Source: Coprinus comatus | Taxonomy: Eukaryota; Basidiomycota; Agaricomycetes; Agaricales; Agaricaceae | Assembly (NCBI GenBank): GCA_034638255.1 | Contig: JAWPGT010000041.1 | Location: 62,001-126,000, forward strand | Direction of reading: 5' to 3' | Length of the DNA stretch: 64,000 nt | In this document: positions 49,801 through 60,233 of the stretch, piece after piece | Layout of the letters: each line of letters opens with the position of its first letter | Position numbering within the stretch: the stretch's first letter is position 1 | Position numbers and translations under genes: made by a program | Notes under the pieces: model-generated | What the model saw: only the letters and a program-made list of their open reading frames with translations | Told to the model about the DNA's origin: nothing | Database searches by the model: none

Positions 49801-50595
49801 GGATCCATATTCACCACTGGCTGCACCAACACCAACACCAGCATTGTGTCCATGTCCATGACCAGAACCATGATCTCGGCGTCGACCTAAAGTTCCCATA
49901 GGTCGATTATCTTCCATGGAATCAACAACAGCATTAACCCATCGGCTCGGAGGTGTACCAATATCAAGTTCATTTCCAGTTTCGATTTCATTCCTATGAG
50001 TTTGATGTTGATGTTGATGTTGTTGCGGGGTTCCTGTATACAAAACTTGGTTTTGTAAATACGGTGTTGGCCCTTGTATTTGAAGTGTAGGTATAGTTGT
50101 ATTACCAGCACCGGATTCAGGACCGGGATCGTAATTCATATTGTTACCGCCCATAATCACAGTAGGATTAAATGGTAATTCATGTCCATAACCGCCCAGC
50201 TGTCCATTCCCACCATTACTGGTACTATGAATTGATCCAGTATAAGGAATTGGTCCACTAGTCATACTAAGGCTAGGTGAAGCGGTTGCACGAGGATAGG
50301 GTTGGCTTATGGTTAAATTTTGAATATCGGTACGACGAGGAGTGGTGATAGAGGCATTTTGACGAAAAGTGGTTTGTGAAATTAACCCTGGCCCTGAAGC
50401 TGAACCGGAACCAGATGCAGACGCTTCAACATCAACATCTACAGTTACGTTTAGTGGGTCGGGATTGGTTAAATGAAATGGACGCAGCGAAGTCTTCTTT
50501 GTCTTGTTAGACTGGTTGGTACCTGAACCATCGGAAGAGGAGAAAGGGGAATGAGAGGAGGCTTTACGTTTCCATCTCGATAGTGTGTCAAACAT
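46860..50595 (-). CDS. large disordered protein with two C-terminal membrane segments
   Basis: Two exons. Exon 1 runs from ATG 50595 (MFDTLSRWKRKASSHSPFSS) to about 48838. A gtgcgt...gatag intron joins it to exon 2, which reads through to TGA at about 46860. The joined reading is ...SIDGIR then GPPGPNSSPFLTRQINRTLS. The first 800 or so residues are low complexity (Ser, Thr, Gly, Gln, Pro), with an acidic patch (EDVDDDDDD-like at 48110-48150) and GYGYGVGIG. The ordered end has ATPYWAFWLGFMCPILWLVG-type sequence (KYTPAYWAFWLGFMCPILWL at about 47560), a CCCC cluster (EMLCCCCFGMG) and a last hydrophobic segment (YALLIMAIALCTASTYLIVY). Two membrane passes and both Cys-rich and basic loops suggest a membrane-anchored fungal protein. 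I do not recognise a characterised family. Confidence 0.75.
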
Positions 50596-52621
50596 TTCGG
50601 AGGGTTAAGGTGATAATAATGGAGAATGGGAGGTTTCGAACTGGAGTGTCTCTTGAAAGTAGGATTCCTTTGTTGAATCCTTTGTTGAAACAATAAGGAT
50701 ATATGCAGTCGCTAACTGGAAATCCAAGTCCAAGGTCGAGTTAGGGAAAAGCAAAGAAAAAAGAAGTCGATATAGATTGTTTCGAGTCGCAAGGAGGAAA
50801 AGGCAGGGGAGTAGGGAGGGAGTTGAACCTCAAGGTTTGGGGGCTGGTTATATAGGACCTCCTTGCAGCAGCCTTACCTTACGCTTTATTGTATGCATCC
50901 CGAGCGTCATTAATTTAAAACGCATCATCAACATCAACATCCCTGTCTATAGTATCCATTTTTTTCCATTAAGGAATTCCATTCCGCGATCCGCGATTGT
51001 GATGTATCCCAAAATGCAAATTGAGTCCGAGATCATGATTTATGATTCGTGATCATGCTATTGAGTGCTGGTACCAACACCCAAGAAAGGTTGAGGTTTT
51101 GAATGAGGTTATGTACATAACTTACTGCATATAATGCTCTGGGCCCCCGGCAAGTCGGTAAATATGAAAATTGTGATGATAAAACGAGCACAACATGAAC
51201 CTGAACCTGAACACGAGGATGTATGCGCAACGTACATGTATGCACGTTTCCCATTGAAGCCTTTTTTTAGGGTTGGGGCTATTGGAAACTTGTTTCATTT
51301 TCTTCAAGTACATTGAATGAATGTGGAATGCGGAACAGTTTCTTGTCTCCAACCCTTTCTGGGGTTGCCGTTTTTGATGTTTTAGTTAGGGTTCGAAAAG
51401 ACTTCGGAGGGGACCACGCGATAATGATTTGCTTGTAGAGAATTCCGGTGGAATGAGATCGATGAATGATGAATGAGGTAAAAAGTAATAAATTATTCCT
51501 CTCAAACCCCGTTAGAATTTTCGGCTAAGAACTCTTCTAGGGATGGCGCAAGAAGGCCATGACAATGATGCATGTTAATATCGGGAGATCAATGAACGTG
51601 TCGACGTTCTGTTCTGTTCTCGAGGGATTTGAACGATGGATGATTGAAGGTCAAGTCCCAAGAACCCAAAAAACCGAGGTCTCCGACCGACCGCATACAT
51701 CGTGTTTTTTTTGTTGGATGCCAACACTAAGGGTGGCAAGTTGGCAAGTCCCGAATGGTCGGATAGAAGCCAGTGGGTAGAACAATACTGTGAGTCGGTC
51801 GGAATGTGGATAAATGCGCCCAGTGACTAAACAAGTGTATGAAGAACACGCGGTGAGGGTGAGGTTTTCGGAAGCCTCGTGGCTGTGAGACTTGAGTTAG
51901 TTGTGACAGTTACTGTTGTTGGAACAAAACACACACAGAAGTTGGCCAGTTCAGAGAAGGCCCTTCCAGGGAAAATCGAAGAACATGACTTGTTCTGTCA
52001 CCTATCCTTCCCTTCTTTCCATTACTTACTACTTCTTAAGGTCTACCTTTGTCTCAAGACTCCATTGAACGGCCACGCAGCCCGAACCAACCATTGGTAC
52101 CCGGTACAGGAAACAAAAAAAGTTTAAAGTCACATCAAACGTCTATTCGATAGACCATGGTCGATGATCAACAAGAATGGTTAAATATGCATGCGACTAC
52201 CTCGAGGCACATCACTTACTCGAAGAAAAATATATCAAAAATTACTAAATGACATTCATTTCGATTACATACTCAAATCAAATTGTGGGGAGGAATCATT
52301 GGACTGTGATTGGTTTGGCTGGTTTTCCCTTGCTGGTCCTCCAAAGATTCAGTGCCACGTCAAGTGATTAATTCTCGGATCAAAACCTGAAATAAATCAT
52401 CAATAAATCAAGATCACGAGGTTTCCCCAGACCTAGGAAATCATTTCTTACCTGTCAATTTCTAGGTTTTTATCGCACGCGTAACTCTGCTCCCCTCCTT
52501 CAATAAGCGAGGTCACGAAAAAACCCTTTTCTCCTCTCAACTTTTTTTTACAAAAAGGCAACACAGCACGTAACTCGAGATATAAATCGATATATTTTTT
52601 GAAGAAAGAAAGACAGAAATT
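50596..52621. other. 2-kb divergent intergenic region
   Basis: The neighbours diverge from here. I saw no gene; open frames at 51122-52127 lack starts, splice pattern or recognisable motifs. It is the longest apparently non-coding stretch apart from 21.2-22.7 kb. Confidence 0.5.
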
Positions 52622-53473
52622 ATGTTCAGTTTGATTAGACGTATTTCTAATTCCGTAATTCCACGTCCTGATCGTCCTTGGGAAGAAGATCGTACGTTTT
52701 TTTTTCTTCTGCATGTGCATCGCGTCTCATTTTTATTATTATTAGCAACTTCAAATGCTCCAAATACACGTCGTAAAAGGAGATTAAGTTCAACAGAACG
52801 CGATGTTGTTATGTCTCCTACATCACCTACCTCTGCTGATACCAGTGTCAATACTGATGCTGGCGTCTCTTCTCGGTCTACACCTACAACTGATGTAGAT
52901 GATGAAGGAGAGAGGAAACTCAAGAAATTGCGAACTGAGAAGACACTTTTGGATGTGAATGCGAATGCGAATGATGGGGATGAGATTGCTCGGTTCCTTG
53001 ATAATCCTGTTGAGGTTGTTAAGAAGGACGAAGGAAGTGTTCTGGGTCAGGTTACGAAAGGTGTCAAGGAGGTTAGGTTGGAAGATAAGGATAAAAAGGT
53101 GGAAACGGAAGAAAAGGTGGGAGAGATAAACGCAGTTGCACCAGAAATAGAAATAAAGGCGGAGCCAAAAGTGGTAGAGGCTGAAGTAGAGGCCAAGACC
53201 AAGTCGGAGCATAAGTCGGAGCAGAAGGAAACAGAGGAGGTTAAGAAAGATGACGAAGTAGAAGAGGAAACGAAACCAGAAAGTGTACCACTTCCTACAG
53301 AAACAGATGGTGAACTTGACGAACCTGAATCCATTTCTATTCCCAAACAATTAGTTAATGGAATCACGAAATCGAAAGCACAAACACAAACTGGAGCTTT
53401 AGGAGAACAAAGTTCACCTAGGAAACCTAAATCTTGGGCATCACCCAAGAAACAACAAACCGTCGCCAATTAA
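52622..53473 (+). CDS. small charged, disordered protein
   Basis: Start at 52622 (MFSLIRRISNSVIPRPDRPW). A likely intron lies at 52692-52745 (gtacgt...ttattag, 54 bases). Its length is a multiple of three and it has no stop, so the frame is open either way. Spliced, the protein continues DPTSNAPNTRRKRRLSSTER, a basic patch like a nuclear localisation signal. The middle and end are Glu/Lys-rich ([20 protein letters not shown]), with a terminal SPRKPKSWASPKKQ. About 265 residues with no folded domain visible. I recognise no family; nuclear location is an inference from the basic patch. The stop is at 53471-53473. Confidence 0.7.
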   Translation: MFSLIRRISNSVIPRPDRPWEEDRTFFFLLHVHRVSFLLLLATSNAPNTRRKRRLSSTERDVVMSPTSPTSADTSVNTDAGVSSRSTPTTDVDDEGERKLKKLRTEKTLLDVNANANDGDEIARFLDNPVEVVKKDEGSVLGQVTKGVKEVRLEDKDKKVETEEKVGEINAVAPEIEIKAEPKVVEAEVEAKTKSEHKSEQKETEEVKKDDEVEEETKPESVPLPTETDGELDEPESISIPKQLVNGITKSKAQTQTGALGEQSSPRKPKSWASPKKQQTVAN

Positions 53474-54157
53474 ATGATTATAATCATCCCTTCTTTTTAG
53501 AGAGAGGATTGTTTGGGCAACTCTTTTTTTCTTCTTGATACCCTCCCCTTGTTTATGAATTCTGTAACGTCCATTTCCAGGTTTATTCTGACGATTCTTT
53601 GTGATGTGTTGGATGGATTTCACACTTTTTTATATCTTGTTATTTACTGTAAGTATGATTTGTGTGTTGATTATATTGATGAAAATTTTTGCATTTTATC
53701 TGCTTATTTTTATTTTGAACCTTGTGCTTTTTAATGCGGTGGTGTATTTTTTTTTTAACTGAGTTTAATTCATCAAGGGTATTCTTTCCTTCAACTATAT
53801 ACTTGTACTATTTGTATGTTCAACACAGTCTCGCTTCAAAATTTCGCATCCGAATTCCTCATGTCTACTTCAGCTTCAAAAGTTCAAAAAAGGAAAAAAA
53901 AAATCAAAAAAAAAAATCAACCAGTAACCAACTGCCACCTCTTCGGATTCCATGTAGACACATCTTATCTTATCTCTCCCTCTCTCTATTACGTAACCAT
54001 CCAACTTTATGGATACACACATCAATCGATCGACTCAATCAAATCAGGCAAAAACAACACACATCAATTTAATCTAATCCACAACCCAAACCTTTCTGTC
54101 CTTATCTATCTTCCTCAAATTTCCTTTCCATCCTCCGTTTTCTTCGTTTGAAAAGAG
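53474..54157. other. intergenic, 3' end of the charged-protein gene and SES1 promoter
   Basis: T-rich sequence, then a pyrimidine-rich stretch before the SES1 start. No coding signal. Confidence 0.5.
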
Positions 54158-55794
54158 ATGACTTTAGATATCCTTCACTTTATTGATAATAAAGGTGGAA
54201 ATGTTGCAGAGATTAAAGAAAGTCAAAGGAAGAGAGGGTTAAGTGAGGAATTGGTTGATGAAGTTGTTGGAATGTATACTGAATGGGTTAAAAGTGAGTG
54301 TTTTTTTTTTAAGAATGGAGAGAAAAGGGTTGTTGCTAATACCTTTACCTTTCTTACCTTGTGCTGCGAATGAAATGAATTTAGTGGATTATGATATAAA
54401 TTTGATGAGGAAAAAAGTGAATGAGATTCAAAAGTTGATATCTGCTAAGAAAAAGGTAACGTTCGTTCATTTATTATCAATATTTTCTGGTGGGTGGTGG
54501 TGTTAATTAAAAAAAAAAATGATATATAGGCGAAAGAAAGTGCAGATGAATTGGTAGCAGAGAAGAAAGCTATTGATGTGGAAGTTGAGAATAAGAAAAA
54601 GGAAGCTAAAGAATTCGAAATCAAGATGAGGCATAAAGCTTCTATGGTTGGTAACATTGTTGGAAAGAATGTTCCTATCAGTCTCACCGAGGTCAGCATT
54701 TTCTTCTCATTTAAAGGAAAACGGAGAAACTGATTGTGTGGGTTAGGATGATAATAAATTGATTAGGATTTTCGATCCTACTGGCGTTCAAGATGAACCT
54801 GAGGTTAGAGCTGGAATTATGCCTCATCATGAAGTCTTGTTGCGTCTCGATGCTATGGATCTCGATCGCGGTATGGCTTCCTCGTAATTCAAAAAGAATC
54901 GTATTGTTAATATATATATACATAGGTGCCAAGGTCGCTGGACATAGAGGTTACTACCTCACCAACGATGGAATCGACCTTAACCAAGCCTTGATCTCCT
55001 ATGGTCTTGATTTCCTTCGTTCAAGGGGATACAAGAAGATCCAACCACCATTCTTCATGAATAAAGAACAAATGGCCAAAACTGCCCAACTGGAACAATT
55101 CGATGAGGAATTGTACAAAGTAATCGCAGCTGATGATGAAAAATATCTCATCGCCACTTCTGAACAACCCATTTCAGCATTCCATTCTGATGAATGGTTT
55201 GAAAGTCCTGAAACTCAACTTCCAATCAAGTACGCTGGTTATTCGACTTGTTTCAGGAAAGAAGCTGGTTCTGCTGGGAGAGATATGTGGGGAATTTTCA
55301 GAGTACATCAATTCGAAAAGGTGGAACAGTTTGTGATTACGGATCCGGAGAAGAGTTGGGAGATGTTTGATACTATGCTGGGTAACAGTGAGGCGTTTTA
55401 TCAATCTCTTGGATTGAGATACCGTGTTGTTGGGATTGTTTCTGGGGCTCTGAACTTGGCTGCAGCACAGAAATGTGATTTGGAAGCGTGGTTCCCATTC
55501 CAGAGGGCTTACAAGGAGCTGGTGTCTGTGTCGAACTGTACTGATTATCAGAGCCGGAGGTTGGAGGTGCGATGTGGATTAAAGGTGAAGGATCAGACTC
55601 GCAAGGTATACGTCCACATGTTGAATGGAACGTTGTGTGCGACGGAGAGGGCGTTGTGTTGTTTAGCTGAGAACTACCAGACTGCTGATGGGTTGGTTAT
55701 TCCTGAGCCGTTGAGGCCATACATGCAAGGACGTTCGTTCTTGCCATGGGTGAAAGAGTTACCCAAGGGCCTTGCACGAAAGAAAGTTGATTGA
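54158..55794 (+). CDS. SES1: cytosolic seryl-tRNA synthetase
   Basis: Start at 54158 ([20 protein letters not shown]). The N-terminal coiled-coil arm that contacts the tRNA-Ser long variable arm is encoded over four exons ([60 protein letters not shown]). The class II catalytic domain follows from about 54925: [20 protein letters not shown], motif 2 ([16 protein letters not shown] and FRVHQFEK), the Ser-specific segment [33 protein letters not shown], and motif 3 with [14 protein letters not shown]. The stop is at 55792-55794. Short introns lie at about 54293-54372, 54456-54530, 54691-54746 and 54874-54925. It charges tRNA-Ser in the cytosol; no mitochondrial presequence was seen. Confidence 0.95.
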
Positions 55795-55967
55795 TAGTTG
55801 CCACGTTTAGCACAGCCACCCTTAATATATTTTTCTTCTGTTCGACGATGAACGTCCTGCCAACAAACTCAAAGGGCAGACAAAAGTACACATACACCGT
55901 CCCTCTCTTCCTCCCCATTCCCGGCGTACGTTCTCGACGACTCAGGATCCTCGTTCCAAACATTCCT

Positions 55968-58312
55968 ATGCTTAAGCGTCGTCGTACCTCTCTGCTCCTC
56001 TTTGCTCTCATAGCCGCATTCTTCACCTTTGTCACCATCATCCGTCATCGTGGTAATGGTACTTGGTCAGACGAGAGCTCCTCAGAACCACCCACTCTCG
56101 TCTTTAGAAGAAGAGATCTACAAAAGATTTGGCAGTGGGAGATCGAAAGTGGTCATTACCCCTCTCATGCCAGCAGTACGTCCTTTTTATTTGTCTTTTA
56201 ATCTTATTTTAACGCGTATTCTTTTACAGTCCCACTTCAAATAGGTCTAACAAAACCTCCAGTCAATCCTGCAATTCCACGTAAACCACCAGTGGTCAAA
56301 CCAACGCGATACAGGCCACCATCAATTCGAGACGTAATCACCGACACAGAAGGAGCTGGTCCTAAACGCGTCTATTTGGATATTCAATCACATCCTCCTG
56401 AAGTGGCTTATCCTCCTAGACCTATACCAGGCAGTGTTGCTGATATGGATGAAATCATGAGACATTGTGATTTTGCTAAAGGGAAATTTGTTAGAGATTG
56501 TTTGGAAGTTTTGAGGATTGGTGGTGGGTTGGATAATGGTGAGAGATTGAGAAGAGCTAAATTGGATGATTGGAAGTATGTTTATGTTGAAGAGATGGAT
56601 AATTCGACGGAGACTGGTTCCATTACCGCTGGTCTTGGTACTGATGATGATGATGAACTTTATGAAACTCAAAGGGAAAGAGGTGTAGGAGCTGGAGCTG
56701 GCCTTGGTGGTTCGAAAGCTAATGAACGTGATGAAGGATTGACGAAGAAATCAGATGTGGAATGGGAAAAACAAGTTGTATTGGGACCAACGCTTACACA
56801 TCGTCCTGCAAGTTCACTTTCAGAACCTTGCGACCCTGAAAATCCTCGTGTTTTCCATATGTTTTGGACAGGTGCATTCACAGATAAACCTTATCTCGCT
56901 ATCCTATCTTTCCTATTCACTCAAAATACTGGAATGCATCTACCTACATGGCCTTCAAACGCAAAGGTTTGTAGACCTCAATTTTGGTTATGGATTAATC
57001 CTGGACCTGCTGCTGCCGTTCCGAATCCAAATGCCGTGGATGATATGTTCAAACAATTGAAGAATAGTCCTTGGGCTTCTCCGTTTTTACACCCGAGGTT
57101 TAAGGATGTTATTCATTTCAAGATGTGGAATACTACGGAACAGTTGGATGGGATTCCGGAAATTAAGGATGAATGGAGAGCTTTGCAGGATAGTTTGTTT
57201 AATTCAGGTGGTCATATTATTAGTGTCAAGAAGGGTCCCTCATCGTCTTCTTCTACTACCTCTACCACTTTGAAAGCACGGCCGACTACCGAGTTGGATG
57301 GTTTGGATGGTGAAGGCAATAGTACGAGTACGGTTGGTGGAAACAAGAAAGTTAAAGGAACATCAAAGAATCAAGAAGACGAAGACGACCTTGAAAATCG
57401 TACAGGTTCAAAATCATCCTCATCTTATGATCGTCTAAGTGTCATTCTTTCGGATATGGCACGATTCGTTCTATGTCATAAATATGGAGGAGTTTATTTG
57501 GATGCTGATACGATTTTGTTACGTGATTGGGAAGAACTTTGGGGTTGGAAAGGAGCATTTGCTTATCGTTGGTCAAGATTACCAAAATACAATACTGCGG
57601 TGTTGAGAATGCATAAAGGAAGTGCTTTGGGAACGTTTTTGTTTAGGACGGCTTTGAAGAATGGATTAGATTTTCATCCAATGACGGTTAGTAGGTATAC
57701 GGCTGATGCTCATTTGGAAAATTTGCTTTTGAGATTGCCGGATGCACTTTTTGATAGTGCTTGGTTGAATACGGAAAATTATCAAAGAGAGAGACCACCT
57801 CAGCCTTACTTTACCGAGTGAGTTTTTTTCTTTCTTTTTCTTGTCTTCGTTTTTTTATTTATTGATGTAATGAATTGATTAGGTTCTCGGATTTCTTTGA
57901 TACTCCTGCTCAGAATAGTGCGGCACCTGAAGCTTTAGGATTCCGTGGATTCTTTAGAGGAGCTTATTCATATCATTTCCATAACTTCTGGTACGTCCCA
58001 TTCCCTATCCCATTTTGGGATTATTTTTATTCACGAAATACAAATAGGTGGAAACCATTTGATCCAACACGTAACTGGCCAGACCTAGGATCAAAATTCA
58101 AAGCAGGAGAAGAAGCAGCTAAAGCTCAACTTTTGAAAGAAGGAAAACTTTTACCTGAAGATATTAAACCTGGAAGAGGATTGGATGAGTTAGGTGAAGA
58201 TGTTGCTTCGGATAAAAGAGATTTGGATTGGAGTGTGGTTTTGAAAAGAACTTTTGAAGCTTATGTTAGAGGTGAAAGACCGAATATGTATGGAGAGTGG
58301 TTTGTTTGGTAA
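55968..58312 (+). CDS. type II membrane glycosyltransferase with DXD motif (GT32-like, Gly_transf_sug)
   Basis: I chose ATG 55968 (MLKRRRTSLLLFALIAAFFT) because it places a basic flank directly before a membrane segment, as in Golgi type II enzymes; ATG 55848 is in frame but only about 50 bases past the SES1 stop. The lumenal part has FHMFWTGAFTDKPYLAILSF, PQFWLWINPG and the nucleotide-sugar and metal site RFVLCHKYGGVYLDADT, with its Asp-Ala-Asp at 57501-57509. A low-complexity acidic and Ser-rich insert (57235-57420) splits the catalytic domain. After the last intron (about 57818-57882) the end reads FRGFFRGAYSYHFHNFWYVP. The stop is at 58310-58312. The family includes mannosyltransferases such as Och1-type enzymes; the sugar transferred here is not known. 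Confidence 0.85.
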
Positions 58313-58334
58313 TGTGGTAAATGGGTGTAGAATG

Positions 58335-58360
58335 TAATGTGGTGTGTGTGTGTGTGTGTG
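58335..58360. repeat. (GT)n microsatellite in the glycosyltransferase 3' region
   Basis: A dinucleotide run (gtgtgtgtgtgtgtgtgtg) lies a few dozen bases after the stop codon. A (CT)n run follows at 58609-58627. Confidence 0.85.
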
Positions 58361-58848
58361 AAGGGAGGGGGTTTTGTTTTATGGTGTTTCTGCTCTTTGC
58401 TTTTCGGTTTTGTTTCCTCCTTTTTTTCTTCTTTTTTTTTTTTTTCTTTTTTACGAGCTTTGGATTATCTGAACGTTTTTTTTTTCTCTTTCTACTTACT
58501 TACCTCATTCAGTTTCTGACCGAGTACATCAATTTACATATGGGGCGTGGGTGCTATCATATATATATATTCGTAGTTTTTTCTTTTTGTTTCTGTTTAT
58601 TGCCAGTTTTCTCTCTCTCTCTCTCTCGTCAAAAATATAGGGTTGCGATGCTTCTAGAGGAAGCGGATATAATACATGCATAATATATACCCTACATATA
58701 TTCTTTGTCGTCAAATTCGTAAGAAGTGGAAGTGCGTAAATACATTCGTACGTCAATAAGAGGTCGTTAAACGTTAACGTGAAGGGTGGCATGTCGTCAT
58801 TACAATCCAAAAATAAATAAATAAAAAGGTGAAAAAGAATCCATAAAA
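58361..58848. other. convergent intergenic region
   Basis: T-rich and (CT)n-rich sequence between two converging genes, probably both terminators. No gene. Confidence 0.5.
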
Positions 58849-59608
58849 TTAAATCCCTTGAAGTCCAAGTCCAACCAAACCAAATACCAAACTTAACACC
58901 AAACTCATTCCCATCTTCTCACTCACACTCCCACCTCCCATAATACCAATGCCATTATTAGTAGCAACAGGTGCAGGTTCAATAGTTTCTGAACCAAGAG
59001 GAGGTTCACCGTTTTGTAAACTCACATTCCCAAGTAAAGTACTAGCCAACCCACAAACTTGTCTCATACCTTCCAATACACTTGGAAGTTGATTTGCATT
59101 TAAGGAGAGGAGAGATTCTTGGTTTGTTCGAATGAAACAATCTGCGCATTGTGGATAGGTTTGTTGGAATGTGTCTGTACATGCACAACGGATTGTTGTT
59201 AGGAAATGATGAGGGGTTGAAGATTACCTGTCATTATGTGGTATACGGATATATATAAGAGAGGATTAGGAGAGAGAGGGGGGGTGGGGAGGATGGATAA
59301 TAGATGTAGGTACGGACCATTGTAAAGTTTTGTAAAATTGGACCTGCGTCTGCACATGAATTGATGGATGGGTAATCCTATTATAATAGTAGTCAGGTTA
59401 AATGCATACTTATAATAAAATAGAATTCAAGTCACTTGAGCACAAATTGGACATGAAGGAGGATCATCAGGGAAATAGGGGTCTGTGCGTTTGCCAATCA
59501 AGGTATCAGATCCATCATGAATCAGAGGTGAGCATAGTGATGATGTTGGTAATAATGAAAAGATCAAAATAAAAAGATAAGGAAGAAGAAAGATGGAGAT
59601 GAAAGCAT
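58849..59608 (-). CDS. small Cys-rich secreted, probably GPI-anchored protein (two apparent single-base indels)
   Basis: The C-terminus is clear: CADCFIRTNQESLLSLNANQ, VLEGMRQVCGLAS, then a spacer and a hydrophobic tail (MSLVLSLVFGLVGLGL) like a GPI-anchor signal; the stop is at 58849-58851. Earlier exons encode KRTDPYFPDDPPSCPICAQ and DYPSINSCADAGPILQNFTM, then VIFNPSSF and RCACTDTFQQTYPQ. The last two blocks are in different frames; removing one A from the AAA at 59204-59206 (T on the coding strand) joins them as NPSSFLTTIRCACTDTF. At the start, ATG 59608-59606 gives MLSSPSFFFLIF, which joins the rest (SLLPTSSLCSPLIHDGSD) only if the A5 run at 59571-59575 had one more base. So a signal peptide, Cys-rich body and anchor are all present, with two homopolymer-length errors or lesions between them. 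Function unknown. Confidence 0.65.
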
Positions 59609-60182
59609 AGTGGTATATGGTGTATATTGACTGCAGAGGACAAGGAGAGGAGACTGTTTAGTGTGTGGAAGGAGCATCATATCATATGATTAAGCAGTTC
59701 TATTTTTATCAGGCGGCCCGTTTGGTTCTGTGCCATCTTTCTCAAGCATGTTCCGATGTTAATGCTACTGTACTTACTGTAACTGCATTCTCTGCTTCCA
59801 ATCCTCATGCTATCAAATGGAAGTCACCTCGCTCCGAAGATCGCCCTGGATTATGAGGTTCGTTCATTTCTCTTTTTACGCGTTCTGTACTATGCTTATG
59901 AGAGCTGGATTCATCTATAGCGAAACTGTGCATTTTTTATGCTCGAAAAATATAGGTTAAACATTACACGTACTTCGAAAGCGCACCAAAAACATCAATA
60001 CCAACCGACTTTATGACAAGCAAACACATGCGCACATACTCTTCCCACTGAAATCAACCACACTTCGTAGAAGAGCAACACTTGTCACAAGTGGTGATCA
60101 TAACACTCTTCTAACGGACCGCTCAGCTCTTGATAGAACGAACGATTGATCCTGAGAAAAGGACAGCCTGACAGAGACCAGG
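59609..60182. other. divergent intergenic region, GPI protein / GH127 copy B
   Basis: Two promoters should lie here. No gene was recognised. Confidence 0.5.
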
Positions 60183-60190
60183 TATAAAAA
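60183..60190 (+). promoter_or_regulatory. TATA box of GH127 copy B
   Basis: TATAAAAA lies 51 bases before the start codon at 60234, a normal distance for a short 5' UTR. Confidence 0.65.
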
Positions 60191-60233
60191 CCTGCATGAC
60201 TTACTCCAAGCACCACCCAAAGCTATTGCATAC

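Noticed and set aside
55848..55967. Earlier in-frame ATG for the glycosyltransferase
   Set aside because: It would begin 54 bases after the SES1 stop and put 40 residues before the membrane anchor. ATG 55968 gives a normal type II signal anchor.
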